Shown here piece after piece: positions 1-6,661 of a stretch of 64,000 nt of DNA (position 1 is its first letter; each line of letters opens with the position of its first letter). A program made the position numbers and the translations under genes. Where the stretch lies: positions 1 to 64,000 of the forward strand of contig JAFSMP010000013.1 in NCBI GenBank assembly GCA_017447875.1. The letters run 5' to 3'. The notes below the pieces were generated by a model that was not told the DNA's origin, did not search any database, and saw nothing but the letters and a program-made list of their open reading frames with translations. This DNA is from Paludibacteraceae bacterium. GTDB lineage: Bacteria; Bacteroidota; Bacteroidia; Bacteroidales; Paludibacteraceae.

Positions 1-87
1 GATTACAGACATTCCTGTAGTTTCTAATTCGTGGACAATAGCCATTCGCTGTTCTGGTGTAAACCAATAACCTTTTCTCTGATACAT
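1..87 (-). mobile_element. IS transposase N-terminus (IS3 OrfA-like), cut by the left edge
   Basis: Reading the minus strand from an ATG at 85-87 gives 29 uninterrupted codons that run off the left edge. The peptide begins MYQRKGYWFTPEQRMAIVHE, the look of a helix-turn-helix transposase start such as IS3-family OrfA. Just upstream, 91-97 (GTAGACA) and 116-122 (TGTCTAC) form a 7-bp inverted repeat that probably belongs to the end of the element. Restriction-specificity coding sequence resumes right after it. Transposase identity rests on a short peptide, so the IS family is uncertain. Confidence 0.6.
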
Positions 88-120
88 AATGTAGACATTT
101 TAGTGTTTTTAAATGTGTCT

Positions 121-717
121 ACTTTTTTCAGGATAAGACATGATATATATTCTCTGTTTGATATAGCGTTGTCAAAAGGCGATATACAAGCAAAGAGAAT
201 GCATGATGGAGAGATTCCTCTAATATCATCAGGTAAGTTTAATAATGGTATATGTGCCTACATCGCGAAAGGTGACGGAAAAGCAGAAATGTTTGAAGCG
301 AATATTATCACAACCGACATGTTTGGAAAATCATATTACCAACCTAAACCATTTTATGCAGTATCGCATGGGCGCGTAAATATATTAATACCACGATTTA
401 AGTTGAATCACTATATCGCCAAGTTTGTTGTCAGTATACTTGATGCCTCATTCCTTTCTAAATATTCTTTTTCAGGAATGTGTAGTCAAACGCAGTTGAA
501 GAATGAAAAAGTCAAGCTCCCTGCCACCCCAGCCGGTGACCCCGACTGGCACTACATGGAGATGTATATGCGCGGTGTAGAAGCCATCGTCAAAAACAAA
601 CTCTCCTTGCTTGTACCCCATAAGTCAGAGGTCGCAATAAAGGACGCAGCAAACGTCACTTTCAACAATGCAACAGTGACCTACATCGACCAAAGTAAGA
701 CCTATAACGTAAAATAA
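121..717 (+). pseudogene. hsdS: 3' fragment of a type I restriction specificity subunit, broken by an IS end
   Basis: From about 123 the frame encodes the C-terminal target-recognition half of a restriction endonuclease subunit S. Typical elements are SKGDIQAKRM, ISSGKFNNGI, TTDMFGK, YAVSHGRVNILIP and SQTQLKNEKVKLP, followed by GDPDWHYMEMYMRG. In the intact family this domain reads half of a bipartite DNA target for a HsdM/HsdR or fused enzyme. The frame is open back to 31, but the first 30 codons come from the insertion-sequence end, so the N-terminal domain is lost. The last 30 residues (ending in TYIDQSKTYNVK) are beta-like. No hsdM or hsdR lies in the window to the right; the rest of the system, if any, is beyond the left edge. 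Probably non-functional. Confidence 0.75.
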
Positions 718-729
718 TTACGATTTTTC

Positions 730-760
730 TTGCATATATCGCAAAATTGTTGTAATTTTG
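730..760 (+). promoter_or_regulatory. Bacteroidetes promoter for the accessory cassette leader
   Basis: TTG at 730-732 and TAATTTTG at 753-760, 23 nt from first T to first T. Transcription should start near 765, giving a leader of about 190 nt before the first gene at 958. That leader holds two competing terminator hairpins. Confidence 0.75.
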
Positions 761-863
761 CACCGTCTTAGACTCCGAGACCCAAAATTGGAGAAAATAT
801 TTATTTAGCAGGCATATTCCTTAGCAAACGAATTCGGCAAATTTTTGTAAAAATGAGAAATAT

Positions 864-901
864 GTCCCATATATCCGTGCATGGATAAGTGGGACTTTTT
901 T
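864..901 (+). terminator. Leader hairpin 1 with U-run
   Basis: Arms 864-876 and 883-895 pair at 12 of 13 positions (one G-U) around the loop GTGCAT, followed by six T at 896-901. This is a textbook intrinsic terminator, placed inside the leader of the downstream gene rather than after a gene. Confidence 0.75.
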
Positions 902-950
902 ACGCTTTGCCGAAAGCCGTTTGCTGTCCCACCTATCTATGCATTTTTTT
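879..950 (+). terminator. Leader hairpin 2, mutually exclusive with hairpin 1
   Basis: Arm 879-895, which contains the right arm of hairpin 1, can instead pair with 926-942 at 16 of 17 positions (one G-U, one A/C mismatch) over a 30-nt loop, followed by seven T at 944-950. It ends 7 nt before the ATG at 958. The two hairpins cannot form together. Confidence 0.65.
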
Positions 951-957
951 ATGCGCT

Positions 958-1392
958 ATGAGTAAACCTGTTTTTAATAATTCATTTATCGGTTCCTATA
1001 CCGACAACAGCCGTGAGTATAACATCGATGCCCGTGGCAAAGATCTTTCTTCCATCCTGCGCGCCATTGATGCCGAAGACATCACCCCTTCCGAAGATTC
1101 TCCGTCTGTTACGTCCGAATTTGATTCGGACATCTCCAATTCTATCATCTTCACCAAAAAAGCCAAACAGGAACACAAAGAGGTATTGATCATCCAAGCC
1201 CTGCAGAAGTCCGTACAGGGTCGAAAGGACAAAACACGAGCCTTCGTCCAAGAACTGCACGATTGGCAGAAACAAGCCTATGTCGATGCCCACTATAATG
1301 CACGAGTGATGTACGACGAACTGGAAAAACTAATTCCGGTTTCGTTCGGCTACGATAGCTTTAAACGGCTCTATAACGACTTGGATATCTAA
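958..1392 (+). CDS. Hypothetical protein, first gene of the accessory cassette
   Basis: A 144-residue protein starting MSKPVFNNSFIGSYTD. I chose the ATG at 958 because an upstream GTG at 889 would translate through both leader hairpins. The N-terminal half is rich in Asp and Ser (a low-complexity stretch near residues 40-60); the C-terminal half, from about residue 68, looks mainly helical (KQEHKEVLIIQALQK, then KTRAFVQELHDWQKQAYVDA). No signal peptide or membrane segment is visible. I do not recognise the family. It has its own promoter and leader, is followed by a strong terminator at 1452-1481, and so is a one-gene transcription unit next to the rest of the cassette. C-ending codons on the plus strand are commoner here than in the neighbouring housekeeping genes, which fits acquired DNA. 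Confidence 0.6.
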   Translation: MSKPVFNNSFIGSYTDNSREYNIDARGKDLSSILRAIDAEDITPSEDSPSVTSEFDSDISNSIIFTKKAKQEHKEVLIIQALQKSVQGRKDKTRAFVQELHDWQKQAYVDAHYNARVMYDELEKLIPVSFGYDSFKRLYNDLDI

Positions 1393-1451
1393 TCCCGTTT
1401 CATTCCCGTTTCGTTCCCGAAAATCCTGAAATAATCCCGTCATTCCCAAAC

Positions 1452-1481
1452 GAGTCCCGAAATTCGAGACTCTTTTTTTTT
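1452..1481 (+). terminator. Intrinsic terminator
   Basis: GAGTC (1452-1456) pairs with GACTC (1468-1472), extended by CGA/TCG inside after one mismatch, and is followed by nine T (1473-1481). It ends the 958-1392 unit. Confidence 0.7.
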
Positions 1482-1486
1482 ATCCC

Positions 1487-1494
1487 TACCTTTG
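1487..1494 (+). promoter_or_regulatory. -7 element TACCTTTG for the second cassette unit
   Basis: A good match to TAnnTTTG directly after the terminator T-run. A clear TTG at the usual 23-nt distance is missing, so this promoter may be weak or activated. Confidence 0.5.
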
Positions 1495-1511
1495 CAACGG
1501 ATTTCCATCCC

Positions 1512-1557
1512 GCCGTCCTTCTTTTGCATCCGCCATGATTGGCGGATAAGGACGGCG
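1512..1557 (+). repeat. Two-step hairpin in the leader of the second unit
   Basis: GCCGTCCTT and AAGGACGGC (outer arms) enclose ATCCGCC/GGCGGAT (inner arms), with seven unpaired bases on one side. The structure lies just downstream of the -7 element at 1487 and so sits at the start of the transcript. Confidence 0.6.
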
Positions 1558-1595
1558 CAAAAGAAAAAAGAAGCAAAAAAGAAAATTTACAAATG

Positions 1596-1654
1596 TTACA
1601 AAGGGTGTTACGTACTGCGCGTACACGTGACACCGGATGTAACACCTTTTGTAA
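1596..1654 (+). repeat. Long inverted repeat around TGTAACACC motifs
   Basis: Arms 1596-1611 and 1639-1654 match over 16 bp with a single G-U. The loop holds a second small hairpin, GTAC-TGCGC-GTAC. The right arm overlaps a direct repeat, GTAACACC, at 1639 and 1651. It could be an RNA structure or a dyad binding site for a regulator of the cassette. Confidence 0.6.
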
Positions 1655-1701
1655 CACCCTTACAATTTAACAGCTTAACACTTTAACAATTTAACATACC
1701 T

Positions 1702-2025
1702 ATGACTACCTTTAACGACTTATGGGCGCTGCTCCGTCAGCATGGATCAAGCGCCAAACGGGAAACCGAGTGTGCGGCACTATGGGCAACCTATCCGCCC
1801 GACATGCAACAACGCATCTATGCCACGATCCGCACCAAATTGGAGCAAGGCAAGTTTGTCCATTACGATCCCCTCCGAGCCTTGGAAGAGAATGCACGTC
1901 CTCCACGACAGCAAACCCTCTCCTATGCGGACTACTACGCCCGCTATCACACTACCGAACCCCGTGACGGTTGGCAGATGGCTAACCCCACCGGACAAAA
2001 AGTCATCTACGTCCGAAACAGATAA
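1702..2025 (+). CDS. Hypothetical protein of Bacteroidetes mobile-type cassettes
   Basis: A 107-residue protein starting MTTFNDLWALLRQHGSSAKR. The central part (ECAALWATYPPDMQQRIY, then IRTKLEQGKFVHYDPLRAL) is helical and resembles short proteins of unknown function found in Bacteroidetes accessory regions, but I cannot name a domain. No signal peptide or membrane segment. It is preceded by about 200 bases of leader with two strong hairpins and an array of AATTTAACA-like repeats (1663-1696), and followed after 83 bases by the next gene. The ATG at 1702 is the only start that fits the leader. Function unknown. Confidence 0.6.
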   Translation: MTTFNDLWALLRQHGSSAKRETECAALWATYPPDMQQRIYATIRTKLEQGKFVHYDPLRALEENARPPRQQTLSYADYYARYHTTEPRDGWQMANPTGQKVIYVRNR

Positions 2026-2039
2026 ACATCGTCCATTAG

Positions 2040-2056
2040 GTCGGATGCTATCCGAC
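2040..2056 (+). repeat. Small intergenic hairpin
   Basis: GTCGGAT (2040-2046) and ATCCGAC (2050-2056) form a 7-bp stem with a 3-nt loop, without a following T-run. It lies in the 83-bp gap before the gene at 2109. Confidence 0.45.
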
Positions 2057-2108
2057 AATTATATTAACCCATCCGTCTATACATGGCGGATCCAAAATCA
2101 AAATCACT

Positions 2109-2546
2109 ATGGCAAAAGTAACATTCAACCCGAATCAACCGATTCAAGCCCTCTCCGGCTCTATCGGAGACATCACCTTCCGCACCATGAACGGTCACAC
2201 CTTCATGTATCGCACCGAGGAACCTGTCCTTCCCAAGAACGCAACCCGCAAGCAGCGCGCGCAGTTCCGCCAACGCTCCATCGTCAACCAATGCGTCATG
2301 AACCTGCAAGAACAGATTCCCGACATCGAGAAAGCACTGGCGATGCGAACCACCATTCGCAACCGTATACTGCGACTCTATAAACTCCTCTCTCCGGGTG
2401 TCAAAGCTCCAACCAAACTGCAAGCAGCAATCATGTCCGCTTACTATCGGCGTTTTTGCGAGACCAGACCGAGCCATTCCCGCACTAAACCCGTACCAAA
2501 CCCGATCCAATCACGTTGCAAATCCTCTAATCGTAAATCATCATGA
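2109..2546 (+). CDS. Hypothetical MAK-type protein, basic tail
   Basis: A 145-residue protein starting MAKVTFNPNQPIQALSGSIG. The start resembles the two tandem proteins at 3697 and 4261 and the orphan at 51753 (MAK, then an SG or IG motif near residue 17-19), although the rest is more divergent. Residues 40-60 and the C-terminal 30 residues are strongly basic (KNATRKQRAQFRQR; many Arg, Lys and Ser at the end), which suggests nucleic-acid or surface contact, but this is inference. Its stop overlaps the ATG of the next small gene by 4 bp (ATGA at 2543-2546), a sign of translational coupling. Function unknown. Confidence 0.6.
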   Translation: MAKVTFNPNQPIQALSGSIGDITFRTMNGHTFMYRTEEPVLPKNATRKQRAQFRQRSIVNQCVMNLQEQIPDIEKALAMRTTIRNRILRLYKLLSPGVKAPTKLQAAIMSAYYRRFCETRPSHSRTKPVPNPIQSRCKSSNRKSS

Positions 2547-2698
2547 CTACCCAAGAGATCCACGACCGACTCAACCATCGAGCCGGACAAATCATCCCCA
2601 TCAAGCACCTGCTACTCCTCATGGAGCGCTTCCTAGAAATCAACCACCAATCCGTTTCTGACACCAATATTGAAGCCTTCCTCCGCTACGCTTGGTAA
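2543..2698 (+). CDS. Small hypothetical protein, 51 residues
   Basis: Begins MTTQEIHDRLNHRAGQIIPI and ends AFLRYAW. The ATG overlaps the TGA of the previous gene (ATGA), the best evidence that it is translated. It looks like two short helices; residues 18-30 (IPIKHLLLLMERF) are amphipathic to hydrophobic but too short and interrupted for a clear membrane segment. No family recognised. Confidence 0.55.
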   Translation: MTTQEIHDRLNHRAGQIIPIKHLLLLMERFLEINHQSVSDTNIEAFLRYAW

Positions 2699-2807
2699 CC
2701 AAATAATCGTGCGCCAGCTAAGAACTGGAAAACTTTTTGGCAAAAAATTTGCAAAACCGCCAAAATTGTGGGCATATTTGCACCAGATTTTAAAAATTTA
2801 CACGACT

Positions 2808-2999
2808 ATGCGATCAGATCACCTGCAACTCATCAACGCCACAGTTCTTTCCATCGGCGGACTCATCTTACTCTTCTGCGGCGTCTTTATTGACCCGCAA
2901 GGACAAATCCACGAGACTTTGCTCGTTGCCTTCGGCGAGACTGCGACATTTGCAGGTGCTCTGTTCGGCATAGACTACGTTTACAAGCGCAAGCAATAA
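2808..2999 (+). CDS. Small two-helix membrane protein, holin-like
   Basis: A 63-residue protein starting MRSDHLQLINATVLSIGGLI. Two hydrophobic segments are visible, about residues 9-28 and 36-56, separated by a short polar turn (DPQGQIHET), with a basic end (YKRKQ). This is the size and topology of small holin-like or accessory membrane proteins of Bacteroidetes prophage-like loci. I chose the ATG at 2808; an upstream GTG-type extension would run through a TATTTGC promoter-like element at 2774-2781. It precedes a DUF5675 gene, and the pair resembles a lysis or envelope module. The holin role is inference from size, topology and neighbours. Confidence 0.6.
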   Translation: MRSDHLQLINATVLSIGGLILLFCGVFIDPQGQIHETLLVAFGETATFAGALFGIDYVYKRKQ

Positions 3000-3064
3000 A
3001 TGACCCAATGACTCAATGGCTTAATAAATCGTACATCGTAAATGATTAAATCGTAAATGGTTTT

Positions 3065-3445
3065 ATGTACTATAAATTAATTCGCGCAATGCCCGACGAC
3101 AAGGCTGTCCACGGCAAACTCTATCGCGTCTCGCATTACTATAACAAGCGTACCGGATTAATGGTTGAGCGGCTGCATCCCATCTGCGACACGCTCGAGA
3201 ATGCCGACTACCTCATCCCTGCACTCATTTACAAAGTGCAAGTCACCCAATCCCCCAAGTTCAAGCGCCCCCTGCCCGTCCTCGTCCAAGTACCCGGACG
3301 CTCCGGCATCCGCTTCCACCGCGGCACGAAACCCGAGCACAGTAAAGGCTGTATCCTTATCTCCACCTACATGGAGCAATCCCTCACCGCTCGTTGGCTT
3401 TCCGAACAATCCGCTCACGAAGAAACGAGACTTGAAATCGTTTAA
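3065..3445 (+). CDS. DUF5675 family protein
   Basis: A 126-residue protein whose core (YKVQVTQSPKFKRPLPVLVQ, then VPGRSGIRFHRGTKPEHSKGCILIS, residues about 57-101) matches DUF5675. The His in IRFHRG and the Gly-Cys of SKGCI are the family's conserved residues, reminiscent of the HxG...GC arrangement of cysteine L,D-transpeptidase-like enzymes. DUF5675 proteins occur in phage-like and Bacteroidetes accessory loci and have been suspected to act on peptidoglycan, but no activity is proven to my knowledge. No signal peptide is visible. Neighbours are a holin-like membrane protein upstream and a 34-residue smalltalk-like peptide downstream, so an envelope-directed role is plausible. Confidence 0.75.
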   Translation: MYYKLIRAMPDDKAVHGKLYRVSHYYNKRTGLMVERLHPICDTLENADYLIPALIYKVQVTQSPKFKRPLPVLVQVPGRSGIRFHRGTKPEHSKGCILISTYMEQSLTARWLSEQSAHEETRLEIV

Positions 3446-3510
3446 TCGTACCCTTGCGGTTAAGACGAGACCCGCCTTGAGATCTGTAACAACATTAACT
3501 ACTATCGAAA

Positions 3511-3615
3511 ATGAAAACTGAAAACGAAGAGAAAGATTGGACCAAAGTCCTCTTTGAGGTCATCCTCAAGATCCTCACCCTCGGCTTCTACCACATCGAG
3601 AAGCACAAAAAATAG
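3511..3615 (+). CDS. Smalltalk-like short protein, 34 residues
   Basis: The sequence runs MKTENEEKDWTKVLFEVILK and then ILTLGFYHIEKHKK. A Trp-Lys-Val-Leu start of a hydrophobic helix ending in LG is the pattern of the so-called smalltalk proteins of Bacteroidetes, which lie next to a cell-wall amidase and a small DNA-binding-like protein. Here the neighbours are DUF5675 and the MAK paralogues, a similar arrangement. It was chosen because of this position and the clean ATG and TAG; it is too short to assign by sequence alone. Confidence 0.5.
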   Translation: MKTENEEKDWTKVLFEVILKILTLGFYHIEKHKK

Positions 3616-3696
3616 GTAAACGCGCCTATCCAAAGAAAGCGTCTATGCACGGCGAATATATGCGCCGTAATAACCATCCCTTAAAAACCTAGTATC

Positions 3697-4089
3697 ATGG
3701 CAAAAGCATCTTATGCACCCATGTTCGAAACCGTATCGGGTGCGCTGAACAAAATCAACAAGAAGAGTCCGCATGCAGCGGATCAGAAGATGGTGCTCAC
3801 CACCCACCGTAAAGCACCAACCACCTCGCCGGATTGTTCCCGTGTCTATCTCCGTGGTCTCAACTCCATTACCCGCTCCACGCCCGTAACGGCGAAAGAG
3901 CTCACCAACCGTACCAAGTTCGCCGCAGTCTCCGCTGCTGTCAACACCCGTATGGCAGACACCACTCAGCGACCCACCGACCTCGCAGCCTTCAACCTCC
4001 AGAAGAATCTCCCGAACGGCAAGAAAACCCTCCGTTCCTACATCTGGTCTTTGGAAGCCGCTGCCTACGATGCCGCTCAAAACGGCTAA
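3697..4089 (+). CDS. MAK-family protein, tandem copy 1
   Basis: A 130-residue basic protein starting MAKASYAPMFETVSGALNKI. It is homologous to the next gene: both share MAK, VSGAL near residue 13-17, TP(V)T, a basic NR/AR-x-(K/R)F segment, a D(L/Q)AAF...QKNL...GK stretch and a final Y(I/L)W. No signal peptide. The family is widespread as short unknown proteins in Bacteroidetes accessory regions; the next best resemblance is to small HU-like or phage-associated proteins, which I cannot confirm. An ATG follows a small hairpin at 3649-3668. Function unknown. Confidence 0.65.
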   Translation: MAKASYAPMFETVSGALNKINKKSPHAADQKMVLTTHRKAPTTSPDCSRVYLRGLNSITRSTPVTAKELTNRTKFAAVSAAVNTRMADTTQRPTDLAAFNLQKNLPNGKKTLRSYIWSLEAAAYDAAQNG

Positions 4090-4158
4090 AACGCTAACAA
4101 ACCAATCTTTTTATTAACCTTAAATCCCCCTCACGGCGTAGGGATTCGAACATGACAA

Positions 4159-4224
4159 GTCTTTCAGCGCAGCGGTCTTTCAGTGAATGAAATGAACGGT
4201 CTTTCAGAGCAGCGGTCTTTCAGT
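4159..4224 (+). repeat. 40-bp-period direct repeat upstream of MAK copy 2
   Basis: 26-bp copies at 4159-4184 and 4199-4224 differ at one position. Each holds two GTCTTTCAG units, so the unit occurs four times, with a partial copy near 4234. Nothing else in the window looks like it. Confidence 0.75.
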
Positions 4225-4237
4225 CCGCAGGACGGTC

Positions 4238-4257
4238 TGTTCGGCAAACGCCGAACA
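4238..4257 (+). promoter_or_regulatory. Hairpin directly before the start codon of MAK copy 2
   Basis: TGTTCGGC (4238-4245) and GCCGAACA (4250-4257) form a perfect 8-bp stem with loop AAAC, ending 3 nt before the ATG at 4261. It would cover the ribosome landing region and could limit translation. Confidence 0.65.
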
Positions 4258-4260
4258 CAA

Positions 4261-4647
4261 ATGGCAAAAGTAGAATGGAGTGCCGGTATCGACTCTGTAT
4301 CCGGCGCACTCAGCAAACCGAGCAAGAGCGGTCAACACTCTTGTACCAAAATGTTACTCGGTACACACCGCGTAGCAGCCACCCAGTCCAGCGACTGTAA
4401 CCGCCTGTACCTGCGTAAGAAAACCAAACGCTCCACTCCGGTAACGGAGAACGAGATGGGCGCACGCGCTCGCTTCACGACCGTTCGCGCAGCGGTTAAA
4501 GCCCGCAGTAAGAACCTGAGCACCATCTCTGCCGATCAGGCAGCCTTCGAGGCACAGAAGAACCTTGCCGACGGCAAGACCACCTTCAACGCTTACCTGT
4601 GGAAGGTTTGCGGCGATGAGTACGACGCGGCGCACCCGCAAGGCTAA
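4261..4647 (+). CDS. MAK-family protein, tandem copy 2
   Basis: A 128-residue protein starting MAKVEWSAGIDSVSGALSKP, clearly a duplicate of the preceding gene: SVSGAL, TKM(L)LGTHR matching KMVLTTHR, S(S/P)DC(N/S)R(L/V)YLR, RSTPVT, then AF...QKNLADGKTT and a final YLW. I chose 4261 rather than an upstream in-frame ATG at 4183 because this Met aligns with the start of the paralogue and the upstream stretch is made of repeats. A strong terminator follows at 4663-4689. The duplication suggests either divergence of partners or dosage; function unknown. Confidence 0.65.
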   Translation: MAKVEWSAGIDSVSGALSKPSKSGQHSCTKMLLGTHRVAATQSSDCNRLYLRKKTKRSTPVTENEMGARARFTTVRAAVKARSKNLSTISADQAAFEAQKNLADGKTTFNAYLWKVCGDEYDAAHPQG

Positions 4648-4662
4648 GCCGTCTCGCATCGG

Positions 4663-4689
4663 AAAGCGATCCTTCGGGGTCGCTTTTTT
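4663..4689 (+). terminator. Strong intrinsic terminator at the end of the cassette
   Basis: AAAGCGATCC pairs with GGGTCGCTTT (one G-U) around a TTCG tetraloop, followed by a T-run to 4689. It closes the accessory cassette. Confidence 0.85.
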
Positions 4690-4741
4690 GTCCCCATAAC
4701 CCATAACCTGTAACCCATAACCGAAAAAATTTCATTTTTTC

Positions 4742-4772
4742 TTGCATATTTGCAAAAATTTTTGTACTTTTG
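4742..4772 (+). promoter_or_regulatory. Promoter of the umuC-like gene
   Basis: TTG at 4742 and TACTTTTG at 4765-4772, spacing 23. The leader is only about 15 nt. Confidence 0.8.
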
Positions 4773-4791
4773 CGCAAAATTAGCATAAAAT

Positions 4792-6045
4792 ATGTATATT
4801 CATCTGGATTGCAATAATTTCTTTGTGAGTTGCGAACTGAGGTCGCGGCCGGAACTGCGGGGTACGCCTGTGGTGGTGGCAAACGATAACGGCAACAACG
4901 GAGGTATCATCTTGGCGCTGAACCAGGAGGCGAAAGCCGTGGGACTCAAGCGCGGCAATCCCCTTTTTCAGGTCACTCACATCATTGGGCAGCACCACGT
5001 CACGGTCATCGATGTGCACCATCAGCTCTATCATGATATCTCCCATCAGATTATGGAACATGTGCGGCAGACGGAGATGGTGTTGGACTTTGTCCAATAT
5101 AGCGTCGATGAGTTCTTCGGTACCATGCCGGACGACGACCCGACCCGTCTGCGCGGCTACCTGCAGCAACTCAAGAACCTCATCCTGACCCAAACCGGCA
5201 TTCCCGTCAGTTGCGGCGCAGGTATGAGTTATACCTTAGCCAAGACTGCTACCTGGTTTGCCAAGCATTATCCGGCGTACGAAGGCATATGCGTCATGCC
5301 GGCCGACAAACGCGAACAAGCGCTCGCCAAAGTGCCCATCGAGAACGTATGGGGCATAGGGCGGCGGAGCATTAAGAAACTTACGAAAGAGGGTATCCGA
5401 ACGGCTCTCGACTATACACACAAATCCGAAGCGTGGGTGCATCGGTTGTTCAACGTGACAGGTGTGCGAACCTGGAAAGAGTTACGCGGTGAACCCGCCA
5501 TCACGCTGGCGAGTCATGAGCGGCAGAAGAGCATCATGTACAGCCGCACCTTTGCGCATATGACGGACAATAAGACCGTGTTGCTGCGGGAACTGAGTAA
5601 CTATGCGACAGCAGCTACGCGCCGTCTGCGTGAGCAAGATTCCTTGTGCGGTGCCGTGACGGTCTTCTTGGCCACCAACCGCCATCGAACGGATTTGCCC
5701 CAATATAACACGGACGACACCCTCAAACTGACCACACCGACCGATGACACACGTACGGTCATGCAAGCGGTCAGCGTACTGCTCGAGCGTATCTATCAGC
5801 CTAACTATCAGTATAAACAGGCGGGCGTTATTTTGACGCAACTGCAATCCAACAGCGGCATGCAACTGGATCTCTTTGCACCGCAGCAGGCGGAGGACCG
5901 CACACGCCAGAAACGCCTCATGCAAGCGATCGACAGCATCAACGAGCGTTTCGGTAAGAACCAGATCCATTTTGCCGTCCAAGGAATAGACACCGACACC
6001 CAGGACGATCCCGCCGGCTTCATGCGTGCCAAGATAGTGGAGTAA
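4792..6045 (+). CDS. umuC: Y-family DNA polymerase, UmuC type
   Basis: A translesion polymerase of 417 residues, the usual UmuC length. The palm and catalytic residues are visible: D6 in HLDCNNFFVSCE and D106-E107 in YSVDEFFG. A helix-hairpin-helix follows near residues 185-205 (NVWGIGRRSIKKLTKEGI), then the little-finger region, and the C-terminal DUF4113-like end (RQKRLMQAIDSINERFG). It copies damaged DNA as the Pol V catalytic subunit in species where UmuD' partners it. No umuD is adjacent, so it either acts alone or with a partner elsewhere. It is a single-gene unit with its own promoter; I see no SOS box. Identity is firm, the exact subtype less so. Confidence 0.9.
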   Translation: MYIHLDCNNFFVSCELRSRPELRGTPVVVANDNGNNGGIILALNQEAKAVGLKRGNPLFQVTHIIGQHHVTVIDVHHQLYHDISHQIMEHVRQTEMVLDFVQYSVDEFFGTMPDDDPTRLRGYLQQLKNLILTQTGIPVSCGAGMSYTLAKTATWFAKHYPAYEGICVMPADKREQALAKVPIENVWGIGRRSIKKLTKEGIRTALDYTHKSEAWVHRLFNVTGVRTWKELRGEPAITLASHERQKSIMYSRTFAHMTDNKTVLLRELSNYATAATRRLREQDSLCGAVTVFLATNRHRTDLPQYNTDDTLKLTTPTDDTRTVMQAVSVLLERIYQPNYQYKQAGVILTQLQSNSGMQLDLFAPQQAEDRTRQKRLMQAIDSINERFGKNQIHFAVQGIDTDTQDDPAGFMRAKIVE

Positions 6046-6088
6046 TAGATAGAAAATGATATCAAAATCGAAAAAATCACAAATTTAT

Positions 6089-6119
6089 TTGTGTATATCA
6101 ATCTTTTTTTGTAATTTTG
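6089..6119 (+). promoter_or_regulatory. Promoter of gtrA-like gene
   Basis: TTG at 6089 and TAATTTTG at 6112-6119. Confidence 0.75.
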
Positions 6120-6139
6120 CAGTCGAATTATGTCATCTT

Positions 6140-6649
6140 ATGAAGAGACTGGCGCAAATAGTGACAAAAATCATCGATTTTTTCTACCATCCGTTTGAGA
6201 AATGGATGTCTCGCCAGTTGTTTCATTACGCGGCTTGCGGTGGTGGAAACCTGGTGCTGGACTGGTTCCTGTATTTCATCACGTATAACTTTGTCGTTGG
6301 TCACGAAAATGTCAATATGACATTGGATATCGGACGTTGGACATTGGAACAAGTCATCACTCCGCATATCGCGGCGCTGTGTATCGTATTCCCTATTACG
6401 CTGTTGACGGGTTTCTGGTTGCAGAAAAACGTGACCTTCACTCACTCGGATGTGAAGAGGGGTATACAGTTATGGCGGTACATCGTGATCGTGATGCTCA
6501 ATCTGGCGGTGAACTATTACGGATTGAAGGTATGCGTGGAGATAATGGGTTGGTACCCGACGCCGAGTAAAGTGCTGATCACGCTCTTCACCGTGGCGGT
6601 CAGTTATGCAGGTCAGAAATATTATACGTTTAGAATCAATAACCCTTAA
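6140..6649 (+). CDS. GtrA family membrane protein
   Basis: A 169-residue protein with four hydrophobic segments (about residues 32-52, 66-95, 110-130 and 143-160), the GtrA/DPMS-like fold. Family landmarks are FHYAACGGGNLVLDW at the first helix, FWLQKNVTF near the middle and the final YAGQKYYTFR. GtrA proteins are thought to flip or present polyprenyl-linked sugars for cell-surface glycan modification. The ATG at 6140 is preferred because it lies 20 nt after the -7 element; frames further upstream would cross the promoter. The downstream fucose-isomerase-like gene starts 12 bp later and may be cotranscribed. Confidence 0.85.
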   Translation: MKRLAQIVTKIIDFFYHPFEKWMSRQLFHYAACGGGNLVLDWFLYFITYNFVVGHENVNMTLDIGRWTLEQVITPHIAALCIVFPITLLTGFWLQKNVTFTHSDVKRGIQLWRYIVIVMLNLAVNYYGLKVCVEIMGWYPTPSKVLITLFTVAVSYAGQKYYTFRINNP

Positions 6650-6661
6650 AATTTTAATCCT

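Noticed and set aside
889..957. GTG start extending the 958 gene
   Set aside because: It would translate through both terminator-like hairpins; the ATG at 958 is cleaner.
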